In this document: one piece after another, positions 48,311 through 62,225 of the stretch
How the letters are laid out: each line of letters begins with the position of its first letter
Position numbering within the stretch: position 1 is the stretch's first letter
Source: Sympetrum striolatum
Lineage: Eukaryota; Arthropoda; Insecta; Odonata; Libellulidae
Reading direction: 5' to 3'
DNA length: 64,000 nucleotides
Assembly (NCBI GenBank): GCA_947579665.1
Contig: OX388351.1
Coordinates: forward strand, 54,444,939-54,508,938
Position numbers and translations under genes: made by a program
The notes under the pieces: model-generated
Seen by the model: only the letters and a program-made list of their open reading frames with translations
Databases searched by the model: none
Told to the model about the DNA's origin: nothing

Positions 48311-48838
48311 CACTCCACCAGCAGTTAAAATCCCTGTTTGGACGGATCGAGGAGCCTTGGTGCATGTTTACCTCAATAAAACAATACAATGTTTCCATCA
48401 ATAAATAAAACACAAAAAAACAAAAAATACAAATACGCCGAAGTAACAAAAAAATATTTCTCTGGAACACACACTTCACTGAACTTCCACGTAATACCTA
48501 CATTAGTTAACCTATCACAAGAGTGTCACTTTTCACTACTTACTAAAGCCTAAAAAAGAGCGTCATTGCTCACTAACACTTACCTAAACAGGATTCACAC
48601 AAACACTACAGGTCTTGAACTTGGCACAATTGTTCCTCCTAGGGCATAAGAATGTCCGTTGTCACCTTCCATGGCTACGCGACACTGAATATGTTGACTG
48701 CCAGTACCGTGGTCGCTGTTGCGAGGTCCCTCGTGGAATTCTCTGGGTATCTCCTCCTGGCAGATATCAGCATAGCTGCATGGAATCCGACGCCCAAGTG
48801 ATGTCCGCGGTACCTCCAGCACTCAGCTGTCTACGGCT

Positions 48839-49474
48839 TCACAAGTCCCACATAATGGCCATTTTTTTCAACGCATTGATTCGCCGGCGTGTTTGATTAT
48901 GTCTCCTCCTAGATGGGCTCACGTATCTCATAGCAGGACGCTGGTCCTTTGGTTCCTTGGTGCCACTTTGATCCCCTAATTCTGATTCCTCAATGCACTT
49001 TGAACCTCCTGGCTGCACCATTAAGGGGGTTGGCCTACATATTTCTCTCTTGTATTCTTCCACCTCCAGCGTAAAATCTCCGTCTGTTTTTGAATTTGTC
49101 TTATTATTCGGAGAGGATGGAGTGGTGACTGCGTATACCCTCACGGAATCACTTTCTCGCACCTCTCTATTAATAAGATTCTTCGTTATCCCTTCATGGC
49201 ATACAGTATTTTGAATGTCCTTATTTTCTAGCGACTTCACACATTTTTTCTCTTTCCGTTCACAAAAAGCTGTCTCGTTATGATCGTGAATCTCAGGTGT
49301 TTCTCCGGAAAGTCCCCGATCTACAACTAGAAGGTCCTTCACAACAGCGGCCACGTCATAATCCCATTCCACGCCGTGCAACGGGCTTTCAAAGATGGAA
49401 ATATACTTCTTCACTAACTTTCCTCTGGCACCCATGACGCTACGCTCAGTTTGGCGACCGGAAGTGGAAGGCAT
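48839..49474 (-). CDS. Orphan open reading frame of 211 codons
   Basis: The longest continuous ATG-started frame in the window. It starts MPSTSGRQTERSVMGARGKL, with A at -3 of the ATG, and ends KKMAIMWDL. It is hydrophilic, acidic and basic by turns, with no signal peptide, membrane segment or zinc knuckle. A basic SRRRHNQTRRRIN segment lies near the C-terminus. Base composition is richer in GC than the flanks. It lies downstream, on the same strand, of the promoter-bearing satellite. A 75-codon frame follows at 48595-48822 in another phase. It could be a retrotransposon gag-like ORF or an unknown gene; I recognise no family. Confidence 0.45.
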   Translation of the reverse strand: MPSTSGRQTERSVMGARGKLVKKYISIFESPLHGVEWDYDVAAVVKDLLVVDRGLSGETPEIHDHNETAFCERKEKKCVKSLENKDIQNTVCHEGITKNLINREVRESDSVRVYAVTTPSSPNNKTNSKTDGDFTLEVEEYKREICRPTPLMVQPGGSKCIEESELGDQSGTKEPKDQRPAMRYVSPSRRRHNQTRRRINALKKMAIMWDL

Positions 49475-49514
49475 CTTAAATCACTTCTGTGACTCCGTCC
49501 GGGAAATCGGGAAC

Positions 49515-49685
49515 ACCCCAAGTCTTGGAAGACGCGCTGGGTATGTTCAGGATTCGCGGGAGGTAGGAGCACCCTAAGTCTCGAAAGACACGCTAGGTAT
49601 ACTCCTACCCGGGCGGCAAAGGAGAGCTTGGTCTGGGTATGGTAGGAGCACCCTAAGCCTCCAGAGACACGCTACAGGTCTGAGA
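49515..49685 (+). repeat. Diverged 77-bp satellite monomers upstream of the 211-codon ORF
   Basis: Two to three degenerate monomers marked by GGAGCACCCTAAG, a TCTCGA-type centre and ACACGCTAGGTATACTCC. They are separated from the main array (from 51,840) by about 2.1 kb that contains a hAT MITE and otherwise nothing recognisable (50,480-51,840). Confidence 0.65.
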
Positions 49686-49967
49686 AACTCAATGTATTAT
49701 GAGAAAACAAGGCTCAGTTGAAGGGGAGGGGGAGGGGGCGTGGCCGAGTAGGTTCTGTGAGTGTCTGCTTTGGCGCTATCATCGAAAATTTACATTGAAC
49801 GGCGGGAATTTGAATGCATTCCAAATTTCATATCGTTTCTAATAATTATATTACATTTGCTGCTTGATACACATGCAGTTGAACCTACTAAATATACAGG
49901 AACTTATTACACTACCCTGTAAAATGGAAAGAAGTCGGAGTGGAATATCGGAAAAGGTTGTTGAAGG

Positions 49968-50470
49968 CAGTGGCGGATCCAAGGGGGGGGGAAAGGGGGA
50001 AATTTACCCCCCCAAATCCAAGAGAATATATTTTCCGAGGCCAATAATTTTATACTTATAAACTGAGCATCGTCTATAGATGACGCGTGACGGTTGTCGG
50101 AGTAATGTTGCCGCATGCTCTTGGCCCTTTACACGAGGACATTCTGTGCTGCTTCCGAGTCGCGCCACTCATAGCTGAACATTGTTTCAAATGGAGGAGT
50201 TCACACAAGTAGCGGGCACAAAATCAGACGCGCCACTGGACGCCGCCATTCAGTCGCATGCGGTGGCAATGCCGACCGTGAGACAACATTGTAACGCCTA
50301 GTTGTAAGGAAGAAACAAAATGTTTGAAATCGGCGACGATTTTGCACTCGAAGTTCTACTTTGTCTACTCCTCTTCTCCCTCGAATGACTGAAGCTAAAG
50401 TTCCCCCCCCACTCGCTATGGCCCTTCCTGGAAGTTCCCCCCCCAAAATTTACGCCTGGATCCACCCCTG
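49968..50470. mobile_element. hAT-like MITE (503 bp) with 8-bp target duplication
   Basis: Termini CAGTGGCGGATCCA and TGGATCCACCCCTG are flanked by GTTGAAGG at 49,960-49,967 and 50,471-50,478. G-runs and C-runs sit just inside the ends, as in the 3.25-kb element at 44,361, so the two belong to related families. No coding frame. Confidence 0.8.
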
Positions 50471-51844
50471 GTTGAAGGAAAGAAATAATGTAAATATCAG
50501 TAATGTAGTTTATTTTCATTATAAGCATCTTCAGTAATCATTCAATTCACAAGATAAAAGAATATGTAAAACAAAAAAGTCAGTTCCAATTCTTCATTAT
50601 ACCTTCCAATTAATCACAAAATTTGAATGACATTGCAAGAATTAAATGTTTATTATTAAAGAAATTGCAGAAGGGGAATCTCTTACTTCTCCAGCTCTCA
50701 CTCACCTGCAAAAGTGGCAACTGCTTTAGTAGAAAGATAAAAAATTAGATACTCTAATTAACGTTATGCATAATTTTCATTCTGATATCTTAGCAATATA
50801 AAAAAATATTTAAATATGAATATTCCTTCAATAAAATAATAATAACAAGAAGTTCTTTTAAAAATCAATTTTCATGTATGATCTGTAATTATATGAAATC
50901 GAAAGTAACACATAAGTATTGGAAAATAAATTCAATAAATCAAAGTAGCAGCACTACATACTATGTTAATAAATTTCTCTATTGAGGAATATAATTTGAG
51001 TTGTAGAAGCAGAATATTTCAAGGAATATCATAAAGGAAGGTAACTGGACGCTTTTCCCGCAGCGAAACTGTCAATTGAATTTACTTGTGAATATTTACA
51101 TCATTGTAGTAAGCCTATAACTTTATCTTAATTGCTACTTAGTTCACTGTAATGACCAACATAGTAGGAAAACATGCTAGATCATACACTTTTCAGAGCA
51201 CATCTACGTTAAATGTAAATTTGTATAAAATAAATCTGTCCATTGTACTTAACAAAAGGTATAACCTACTAAATATCTTACGTAAAGAGACCAAGTTCGC
51301 GTTTTCACATCAATCCATTTCTGTGAAAACTTTCTTCACAAAATCGATAACGGAAGAATCGCAAAAAATTTAATAGTACTAAGTCAAATATGACTATATA
51401 TTTAACTTATGAAAATGTTGTTTTGATTGGATTGTTACTATTTGAAACTCATTGAAAGGTATATTCCTCTCGGGGAAATTTTTCTCTCCTAGATCAAAAT
51501 CAATTAGAAATTCACGCAAACATTTTACTTACTGATTTACAAACTTCGGGACACGAATAGCTACACACCAACTTAACTAGTCGTGCTACAGCTGCAGACA
51601 CTACAATGTAAAATCTTCATCATCTTTCTCAACGAAACACCTACATTCAGCAAAACAGCGGCTAATGGCAGCAAGAGTGTGGAATGCCCTCGAGATCTAC
51701 CTCATGCAACGCCTGAAATTCGAATGAAGTCCTGTAGCTATACTAGCGCTACGAAACCAAGGAAGCGGAATATTCACCAAACTACTTGTTCCCCCTCCTC
51801 CTCCCCAAACCTTGCATTGGTTCCCACCATTTAACTTATCTCGA

Positions 51845-52138
51845 CCTGCACGCTACGTATACTCCTACCAAGACGTCGAGTGCCAGATTACTCTAGGAGG
51901 TAGAAGCACCCTAAGTCTCGAAAGACAGGCTAGGTGTACTCCTACCTGAATGTCGAATGCGAGATAACTCTAGAAGGTAGAAGCGCCCTACGTCTCGAGA
52001 GACACGATAAGTATAATCCCATCCGGAAGGCGAATGAGAAAGGACTCAAGGAGGTAGGGGCACCCTAACTCTCGAGAGACACGCTAGGTGTACTCCTACC
52101 TGAAAGGTGAAAGCAGGATAACTCTAGGAGGTTGGAAT
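51845..52138 (+). repeat. 77-bp satellite monomers leading into the higher-order array
   Basis: Four imperfect copies of the 77-bp monomer (GGAGCACCCTAAGTCTCGAG start, ACTCTAGGAG near the end) precede the first 500-bp module. Confidence 0.75.
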
Positions 52139-55100
52139 GTCGCGACGACATTGGGTAGCGGTAAATGACAATCTTAATGTGACTTTTAAACGATTTATTG
52201 AACAGTGAACAAATTACCTGAAGGGTGTCTCCTTTGATACCGACTTGGAGTCGCTGGTGGACCGCGGCCACTATTGGAAGGCCCAGAAGCAGAGCGTCCA
52301 AACTGGGGTCGCTGGGGGACCGCAGCAACTAACAGAGGCCCAGAAGTGGAACTTGCGGTCACTGGGGGACCACAGCCAACGGTTAGTGAATCTAAGTTTG
52401 GACGTCGTACTTGTGGTCACTGGTGGACCACAGCCAACCCTTAGGGCTATGAAGTCGTTAGGAGTCGGAATTGGACTATCTCTCGAAACGAAATGCACGG
52501 CTTAAATAGTCCCCGGTGGCGGGATAACATTATAATGTATCTATAGTTGTGCCTAAACTTTAGAAACAACGTCGTCAAGCCTCATGGTCGCTGCAATGCC
52601 GCGCAAGCCACAAAGTAAACCTCACAACAGGAGCACCCTAAGTCTCGAGAGACACGCTAGGTATAATCCTACCATGAAGAAGAATGAGAGATAACTCTAG
52701 GAGTTAGGAGCACCCTAAGTCTCGAGAGACACGCTAGGTATACTCCTACATGGACGGGGAATAAGAGATGACTCTAGGAGGTAGGAGTGTCGCGATGACA
52801 TTGGGTAGCGGTAAATGACAATCGTGCTGTGACTTTTAAACGATTTATTGAACAATGAACTGATTACCTGAAGGGTGTCTCCTTTGATAGCGACTTGGGG
52901 TCACTGGTGGACCGCGGCCACTATTGGGAGGCCCAGAAGCAGAGCGTCCAAACTGGGGTCGCTGGGGGACCGCAGCACCTAACAGACGCCCAGAAGTGGA
53001 ACTTGCGGTCACTGAGGGACCACAGCCAACGGTTAGTGCATATAATATTGGACGTCGTACTTGTGGTCACTGGTGGACCACAGCCAACCCTTAGGGCTCT
53101 GAAGTCGTTAGGAGTCGGAATTGGACTGTCTCTCGAAACGAAATGCACAGCTTAAATAATCCCCGGTGGTTGGCTAACATTATAATGTATCTATAGTTGT
53201 GTCTACATTGTAGACATAACGTCGTCCAGCCTCATGTACGCTTCAATGCCGCGCAAGTCACAAAGTAAACGTCACAACAGGAGCACCATAAGTCTCGAGA
53301 GACACGCTAGGTATACTCGTACTTGGAAGGAGAATAAGAGATAACTCTAGGAAGTAAGAGCACCCTAAGTCTAGAGAGACACGCTAGGTATACTCCTACC
53401 TTGATGGAGAATCAAGGATGACTCTAGGGAGTAAGAAGCACCCTATGTCTCGAGAGACACGCTAGGTATACTCCTACATCGACGGGGAATAAGAGATAAC
53501 TCTAGGAGGTAGGAGTGTCGCGACGACATTGGGTAGCGGTAAATGACACTCGTGCAGTGACTTTAAAACGATTAACTGAGCAATGAACAGATTACCTGAA
53601 GGGTGTCTCCTAGGATACCGACTAGGGGTAGCTGGTGGACCGTGGCCACTATTGGGCGGACCAGAAGCAGAGCGTCCAAACAGGGGTCGCTGGGGGACCG
53701 CAGGAACTAACAGAGGCCCAGAAGTGGAACTTGTGGTCAATGGGGGACCGCAGCCAGCTGTTTGTGCATATAAGTTTGGACGTCGTACTTGTGGTCACTG
53801 GTGGACCACAGCCAACCCTCAGGTCTCTGAAGTCGTTTGGAGTCGAAATCAGACTGTCTCTCGAAACGAAATGCACGGCTTTAATAGTCCCCGGTGGCGG
53901 GATAACATTATAATGTATCTATAGTTGTGCCTACACTTTAGACACAACGTCGTCCAGCCTCACGGTCGATACAATGCCGCGCAAGCCACAAAGTAAACCT
54001 CACAACAGGAGCACCCTAAGTCTCGAGAGACACGCTAGGTATAATCCTACCATGAAGAAGAATGAGAGATAACTCTAGGAGTAAGGAGCACCCTAAGTCT
54101 CGAGAGACACGCTAGGTATACTCCTACATGGACGGGGAATAAGAGATGACTCTAGGAGGTAGGAGTGTCGCGATGACATTGGGTAGCGGTAAATGACAAT
54201 CGTGCTGTGACTTTTAAACGATTTATTGAACAATGAACTGATTACCTGAAGGGTGTCTCCTTTGATACCGACTTGGGGTCGCTGGTGGACCGCGGCCACT
54301 ATTGGGAGGCCCAGAAGCAGAGCGTCCAAACTGGGGTCGCTGGGGGACCGCAGCACCTAACAGAGGCCCAGAAGTGGAACTTGCGGTCACTGAGGGACCA
54401 CAGCCAACGGTTAGTGCATATAATATTGGACGTCGTACTTGTGGTCACTGGTGGACCACAGCCAACCCTTAGGGCTCTGAAGTCGTTAGGAGTCGGAATC
54501 AGACTGTCTCTCGAAACGAAATGCACGGCTTAAATAATCCCCGGTGGTTGGCTAACATTATAATGTATCTATAGTTGTGTCTACATTGTAGACAACGTCG
54601 CCCAGCCTCATGGTCGCTACAATGCCGCGCAAGCCACAAAATAAACCTCACAACAGGAGCACCCTAATTCTCGATAGACACGCTAGGTATACTCGTACTT
54701 GGAAGGAGAATGAGAGATAACTCTAGGAAGTAAGAGCACCCTAAGTCTAAAGAGACACGCTAGGCATACTCCTACCTTGAAGGAGAATCAGAGATAACCC
54801 TAGGAGTTAGGAGCACCCTAAGTCTCGAGAGACACGCTAGGTATACTCCTACCTGGAAGGGGAATGAGAGATAACTCTAGGAAGTAAGAGCACCCTAAGT
54901 CTCGAGAGACACGCTAGGTATAATCCTACCTTGAAGGAGAATCAGAGACAACCCTAGGAGTTAGGAGCACCCTAAGTCTCGAGAGACACGCTAGGTATAC
55001 TCCTACATGGACGGGGAATAAGAGATGACTCTAGGAGGTAGGAGTGTCGCGATGACATTGGGTAGCGGTAAATGACAATCGTGCTGTGACTTTTAAACGT

Positions 55101-58100
55101 TTTATTGAACAATGAACTGATCACCTGAAGGGTGTCTCCTTTGATACCGACTGGTGGACCGCGGCCACTATTGGGAGGCCCAGAAGCAGAGCGTCCAAAC
55201 TGGGGTCGCTGGGGGACCGCAGCTACTAACAGAGGCCCAGAAGTGGAACTTGTGGTCACTGGGGGACCGCAGCCAGCTGTTTGTGCATATAAGTTTGGAC
55301 GTCGTACTTGTGGTCACTGGTGAACCACAGCCAAACCTCAGGTCCCTGAAGTCGTTGGGAGTTGGAATCAGACTGTCTCTCGAAACGAAATGCACGGCTT
55401 AAATAGTCCCCGGTGGCGGGATAACATTATAATGTATCAATAGTTGTGCCTAAACTTTAGAAACAACGTCGTCCAGCCTCATGGTCGCTGCAATGCCGCG
55501 CAAGCCACAAAGTAAACCTCACAACAGGAGCACCCTAAGTCTCGAGAGACACGCTAGGTATAATCCTACCATGAAGAAGAATGAGAGATAACTCTAGGAG
55601 TTAGGAGCACCCTAAGTCTCGAGAGACACGCAAGGTATACTCCTACATGGACGGGGAATAAGAGATGACTCTAGGAGGTAGGAGTGTCGCGATGACATTG
55701 GGTAGCGGTAAATGACAATCGTGCTGTGACTTTTAAACGATTTATTGAACAATGAACTGATTACCTGAAGGGTGTCTCCTTTGATACCGACTTGGGGTCG
55801 CTGGTGGACCGCGGCCACTATTGGGGGGCCCAGAAGCAGAGCGTCCAAACTGGGGTCGCTGGGGGACCGCAGCACCTAACAGAGGCCCAGAAGTGGAACT
55901 TGCGGTCACTGAGGGACCACAGCCAACGGTAAGTGCATATAATATTGGACGTCGTACTTGTGGTCACTGGTGGACCACAGCCAACCCTCAGGTCTCTGAA
56001 GTCGTTGGGAGTCGGAATCAGACTGTCTCTCGAAACGAAATGCACGGCTTAAATAGTCCCCGGTGGCGGGATAACATTATAATGTATCTATAGTTGTTCC
56101 TACACTTTAGACAACACGTCGTCCAGCCTCACGGTCGATACAATGCCGCGCAAGCCACAAAGTAAACCTCACAACAGGAGCACCCTAAGTCTCAAGAGAC
56201 ACGCTAGGTATACTCCTACCTGGAAGGAGAATGATAGATAACTCTAGGAAGTTAGTGCACCCTAAGTCTCGAGAGACACGCTAGGTATACTCCTACATGA
56301 ACGGGGAATAAGAGATGACTCTAGGAGGTAGGAGTGTTGCGACGACATTGGGTAGCGGTAAATGACAATCGTGCAGTGACCTTGAAACGATTTATTGAAC
56401 AATGAACAGATTACCTGTAGGGTGTCTCCTAGGATACCGACTTGGGGTCGCTGGTGGACCGCGGTCACTATTGGAAGGACCAGAAGCAGAGCGTCCAAAC
56501 TGGGGTCGCTGGGGGACCGCAGCAACTAACTAAGGCCCAGAAGTGGAACTTGCGGTCACTGGGGGACCACAGCCAACGGTTAGTGCATATACGTTTGGAT
56601 GTCGTACTTGTGGTCACTGGTGGACCACAGCCAACCCTCAGGTCTCTGAAGTCGTTGGGAGTCGCAATCAGACTGTCTCTCGAAACGAAATGCACGGCTT
56701 AAATAATTCCCGGTGGTTGGCTAACATTATAATGTATCAATAGTTGTGCCTACACTTTAGACACAAAGTCGTCCGGCCTCACGGTCGATTCGATTCCGCG
56801 CAAGCCACAAAGTAAACCTCACAACAGGAGCACCCTAAGTCTCGAGAGACACGCTAGGTATAATCCTACCATGAAGAAGAATGAGTGATAACTCTAGGAG
56901 TTAGGAGCACCCTAAGTCTCGAGAGACACGCTAGGTATACTCCTACATGTACGGGAATTAAGAGATGACTCTAGGAGGTAGGAGTGTCGCGACAACATTG
57001 GGTAGCGGTAAATGACAATCGTGCGGTGAGTTTTAAACGATTTATTGAACAATGAACTGATTACCTGAAGGGTGTCTCCTTTGATACCGACTTGGGGTCG
57101 CTGGTGGACCGCGGCCACTATTGGGAGGCCCAGAAGCAGAGCGTTCAAACTGGGGTCGCTGGGGGACCGCAGCACCTAACAGAGGCCCAGAAATGGAACT
57201 CGTGGTCACTGGGGGACGGCAGCCAACTGTTAGTGCGTATACGTTTGGACGTCGTACTTGTGGTCACTGGCGGCCCACAGCCAACCCTTAGGGCTTTGAA
57301 GTCGTTAGGAGTTGGAATTGGACTGTCTCTCGAAACGAAATGCACGGCTTAAATAATCCCCGGTGGTTGGCTAACATTATAATGTATCTATAGTTGTGTC
57401 TACATTGTAGACATAACGTCGTCCAGCCTCATGTACGCTTCAATGCCGCGCAAGTCACAAAGTAAACGTCACAACAGGAGCACCCTAAGTCTCGAGAGAC
57501 ACGCTAGGTATACTCGTACTTGGAAGGAGAATGAGAGATAACTCTAGGATGTAAGAGCACCCTAAGTCTAGAGAGACACGCTAGGCATACTCCTACCTTG
57601 AAGGAGAATGAGAGATAACCCTAGGAGTTAGGAGCACCCTAAGTCTCGAGAGACACGCTAGGTATACTCCTAAATGGACGGGGTATAAGACTTGACTCTA
57701 GGAGGTAGGAGTGTCGCGATGACATTGGGTAGCGGTAAATGACAATCGTGCTGTGACTTTTAAACGATTTATTGAACAATGAACTGATTACCTGAAGGGT
57801 GTCTCCTTTGATACCGACTGGTGGACCGCGGCCACTATTGGGAGGCCCAGAAGCAGAGCGTCCAAACAGGGGTCGCTGGGGGACCGCAGCTGCTAACAGA
57901 GGCCCAGAAGTGGAACTTGTGGTCACTGGGGGATCGCAGCCAGCTGTTTGTGCATATAAGTTTTGACGTCGTACTTGTGGTCACTGGTGGACCACAGCCA
58001 ACCCTCAGGTCTCTGAAGTCGTTGGGAATTGGAATCAGACTGTCTCTCGAAACGAAATGCACGGCTTAAATAGTCCCCGGTGGCGGGATAACATTATAAT

Positions 58101-61100
58101 GTATCTATAGTTGTTCCTAAACTTTAGAAACAACGTCGTCCAGCCTCATGGTCGCTGCAATGCCGCGCAAGCCACAAAGTAAACCTCACAACAGGAGCAC
58201 CCTAAGTCTCGAGAGACACGCTAGGTATAATCCTACCATGAAGAAGAATGAGAGATAACTCTAGGAGTTAGGAGCACCCTAAGTCTCGAGAGACACGCTA
58301 GGTATACTCCTACATGGACGGGGAATAAGAGATGACTCTAGGAGGTAGGAGTGTCGCGATGACATTGGGTAGCGGTAAATGACAATCGTGCTGTGACTTT
58401 TAAACGATTTATTGAACAATGAACTGATTACCTGAAGGGTGTCTCCTTTGATACCGACTGGTGGACCGCGGCCACTATTGGGAGGCGCAGAAGCAGAGCG
58501 TCCAAACTGGGGTCGCTGGGGGACCGCAGCTACTAACAGAGGCCCAGAAGTGGAACTTGTGGTCACTAGGGGACCGAAGCCAGCTGTTTGTGCATATAAG
58601 TTTGGACGTCGTACTTGTGGTCACTGGTGGACCACTGCCAACCCTCAGGTCTCTGAAGTCGTTGGAAGTCGGAATCAGACTGTCTCTCGAAACGAAATGC
58701 ACGGCTTAAATAGTCCCCGGTGGCGGGATAACATTATAATGTATCTATAGTTGTGCCTACACTTTAGACACAACGTCGTCCAGCCTCACGGTTGATACAA
58801 TGCCGCGCAAGCCACAAAGTAAACCTCACAACAGGAGCACCCTAAGTCTCAAGAGACACAATAGGTATACTCCTACCTGGAAGGAGAATGAGAGATAACT
58901 CTAGGAAGTTAGTGCACCCTAAGTCTCGAGAGACACGCTAGGTATACTCCTACATGAACGGGGAATAAGAGATGACCCTAGGGGGTAGGAGTGTCGCGAC
59001 GACATTGGGTAGCGGTAAATGACACTCGTGCAGTGACTTTTAAACGATTAACTGAGCAATGAACAGATTACCTGAAGGGTGTCTCCTAGGATACCGACTA
59101 GGGGTCGCTGGTGGACCGAGGCCACTATTGGGAGGACCAGAAGCAGAGCGTCTAAACTGGGGTCGCTGGGGGACCGCAGGAACTAACAGAGGCCCAGAAG
59201 TGGAACTCGTGGTCACTGGGGGACCGCAGCCAACTGTTAGTGCATATACGTTTGGACGTCGTACTTGTCGTCACTGGTGGCCCACAGCCAACCCTTAGGG
59301 CTCTGAAGTCGTTAGGAGTCGGAATTGGACTGTCTCTCGAAACGAAATGCACGGCTTAAATAATCCCCGGTGGTTGGCTAACATTATAATGTATCTATAG
59401 TTGTGTCTACATTGTAGACATAACGTCGTCCAGCCTCATGTACGCTACAATGCCGCGGAAGTCACAAAGTAAACGTCACAACAGGAGCACCCTAAGTCTC
59501 GAGAGACACGCTAGGTATACTCGTACTTGGAAGGAGAATGAGAGATAACTCTAGGAAGTAAGAGCACCCTAAGTCTCGAGGGACACGCTAGGTATAATCC
59601 TACCTTGAAGGAGAATCAGAGATAACCCTAGGAGTTAGGAGCACCCTAAGTCTCGAGAGACACGCTAGGTATACTCCTACCTGGAAGGAGAATGAGAGGT
59701 AACTCTAGGAAGTAAGAGCACCCTAAGTCTCGAGAGACACGCTAGGTATAATCCTACCTTGAAGGAGAATCAGAGATAACCCTAGGAGTTAGGAGCACCC
59801 TAAGTCTCGAGAGACACGCTAGGTATACTCCTACATGAACGGGGAATAAGAGATGACTCTAGGAGGTAGGAGTGTTGCGACGACATTGGGTAGCGGTAAA
59901 TGACAATCGTGCAGTGACCTTGAAACGATTTATTGAACAATGAACAGATTACCTGTAGGGTGTCTCCTAGGATACTGACTTGGGGTCGCTGGTGGACCGC
60001 GGCCACTATTGGAAGGCCCAGAAGCAGAGCGTCCAAACTGGGGTCGCTGGGGGACCGCAGCAACTAACTAAGGCCCAGAAGCGGAACTTGCGGTCACTGG
60101 GGGACCACAGCCAACGGTTAGTGCATATAAGTTTGGACGTCGTACTTGTGGTCACTGGTGGAGCACAGCCAACCCTTAGGGCTCTGAAGTCGTTAGGAGT
60201 CGGAATTGGACTGTCTCTCGAAACGAAATGCACGGCTTAAATAATTCCCGGTGGTTGGCTAACATTATAATGTATCTATAGTTGTGTCTACATTGTAGAC
60301 AACGTCGTCCAGCCTCATGGTCGCTACAATGCCGCGCAAGCCACAAAGTAAACCTCACAACAGGAGCACCCTAAGTCTCGAGAGACACGCTAGGTATAAT
60401 CCTACCATGAAGAAGAATGAGAGATAACTCTAGGAGTTAGGAGCACCCTAAGTCTCGAGAGACACGCTAGGTATACTCCTACATGGACGGGGAATAAGAG
60501 ATGACTCTAGGATGTAGGAGTGTCGCGACGACATTGGGTAGCGGTAAATGACAATCGTGCTGTGACTTTTAAACGATTTTTTGAACAATGAACTGATTAC
60601 CTGAAGGGTGTCTCCTTTGATACCGACTTGGGGTCGCTGGTGGACCGCGGCCACTATTGGGAGGCCCAGAAGCAGAGCGTTCAAACTGGGGTCGCTGGGG
60701 GACCGCAGCACCTAACAGAGGCCCAGAAATGGAACTCGTGGTCACTGGGGGACCGCAGCCAACTGTTAGTGCGTATACGTTTGGACGTCGTACTTGTGGT
60801 CACTGGTGGCCCACAGCCAACCCTTAGGGCTCTGAAGTCGTTAGGAGTCGGAATTGGACTGTCTCTCGAAACGAAATGCACGGCTTAAATAATCCCCGGT
60901 GGTTGGCTAACATTATAATGTATCTATAGTTGTGTCTACATTGTAGACATAACGTCGTCCAGCCTCATGTACGCTTCAATGCCGCGCAAGTCACAAAGTA
61001 AACGTCACAACAAAGGCACCCTAAGTCTCGAGAGACACGCTAGGTATACTCGTACTTGGAAGGAGAATGAGAGATAACTCTAGGAAGTAAGAGCACCCTA

Positions 61101-62225
61101 AGTCTAGAGAGACACGCTAGGCATACTCCTACCTTGAAGGAGAATCAGAGATAACCCTAGGAGTTAGGAGCACCCTAAGTCTCGAGAGACACGCTAGGTA
61201 TACTCCTAAATGGACGGGGAATAAGACATGACTCTAGGAGGTAGGAGTGTCGCGACGGCATTGGGTAGCGGTAAATGACAATCGTGCTGTGACTTTTAAA
61301 CGATTTATTGAACAATGAACTGATTACCTGAAGGGTGTCTCCTTTGATACCGACTGGTGGACCGCGGCCACTATTGGGAGGCCCAGAAGCAGAGCGTCCA
61401 AACTGGGGTCGCTGGGGGACCGCAGCTACTAACAGAGGCCCAGAAGTGGAACTTGATGTCACTGGGGGACCGCAGCCAGCTGTTTGTGCATATACGTTTG
61501 GACGTCGTACTTGTGGTCACTGGTGGACCACAGCCAACCCTCAGGTCTCTGAAGTCGTTGGGAGTCGGAATCAGACTGTCTCTCGAAACGAAATGCACGG
61601 CTTAAATAGTCCCCGGTGTCGGGATAACATTATAATGTATCTATAGTTGTGCCTACACTTTAGACACAACGTCGTCCAGCCTCACGGTCGATTCAATTCC
61701 GCGCAAGCCACAAAGTAAACCTCACAACAGGAGCACCCTAAGTCTCAAGTGACACGCTAGTTATACTCCTACCTGGAAGGAGAATGAGAGATAACTCTAG
61801 GAGTTAGGAGCACCCTAAGTCTCGAGAGACACGCTAGGTATACTCCTACATGAACGGGGAATAAGAGATGACCCTAGGAGGTAGGAGTTTCGCGATGACA
61901 TTGGGTAGCGGTAAATGACAATCGTCCAGTGACCTTGAAACGATTTATTGAACAATGAACAGATTACCTGAAGGGTGTCTCCTTTGATACCGACTGGTGG
62001 ACCGCGGCCACTATTGGGAGGCCCAGAAGCAGAGCGTCCAAACTGGGGTCGCTGGGGGACCGCAGCAACTAACAGAGGCCCAGAAGTGGAACTTGCGGTC
62101 ACTGGGGGACCACAGCCAACTGTTAGTGCATATAAGTTTGGACGTCGTACTTGTGGTCACTGGTGGACCACAGCCAACCCTTAGGGCACTGAAGTCTTTG
62201 GGAGTCGGAATCAGACTGTCTCTCG
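52139..62225. repeat. Higher-order satellite: 15 units of ~500-bp module plus 77-bp monomers
   Basis: The module start TGT(C/T)GCGA recurs at 52,139, 52,789, 53,516, 54,166, 55,045, 55,685, 56,335, 56,985, 57,712, 58,352, 58,992, 59,873, 60,521, 61,249 and 61,888 (TTTCGCGA in the last). Spacings are 640-650, 727-728 or 879-881 bp, that is, the module plus two, three or five 77-bp monomers. A 10-bp presence/absence (TTGGGGTCGC) explains 650 versus 640. The module has internal GGTC(A/G)CTGG(T/G)GGACC repeats. On the minus strand each module has TATTTAAG, then CAGT 31 bases downstream, and AATAAA about 280 bases further on. Short conserved frames in the units are by-products of the repeat. Confidence 0.85.
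53125..53158 (-). promoter_or_regulatory. TATA/initiator pair in a satellite unit (example unit 2)
   Basis: TATTTAAG at 53,158-53,151 and CAGT with its A at 53,127 on the minus strand are spaced 31 bases, as in the SPH promoters. The pair is intact in about twelve of fifteen units. It is altered in the first unit (initiator), the third (TATTAAAG) and the last (GATTTAAG). Transcription would run toward the 211-codon ORF. Confidence 0.45.
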
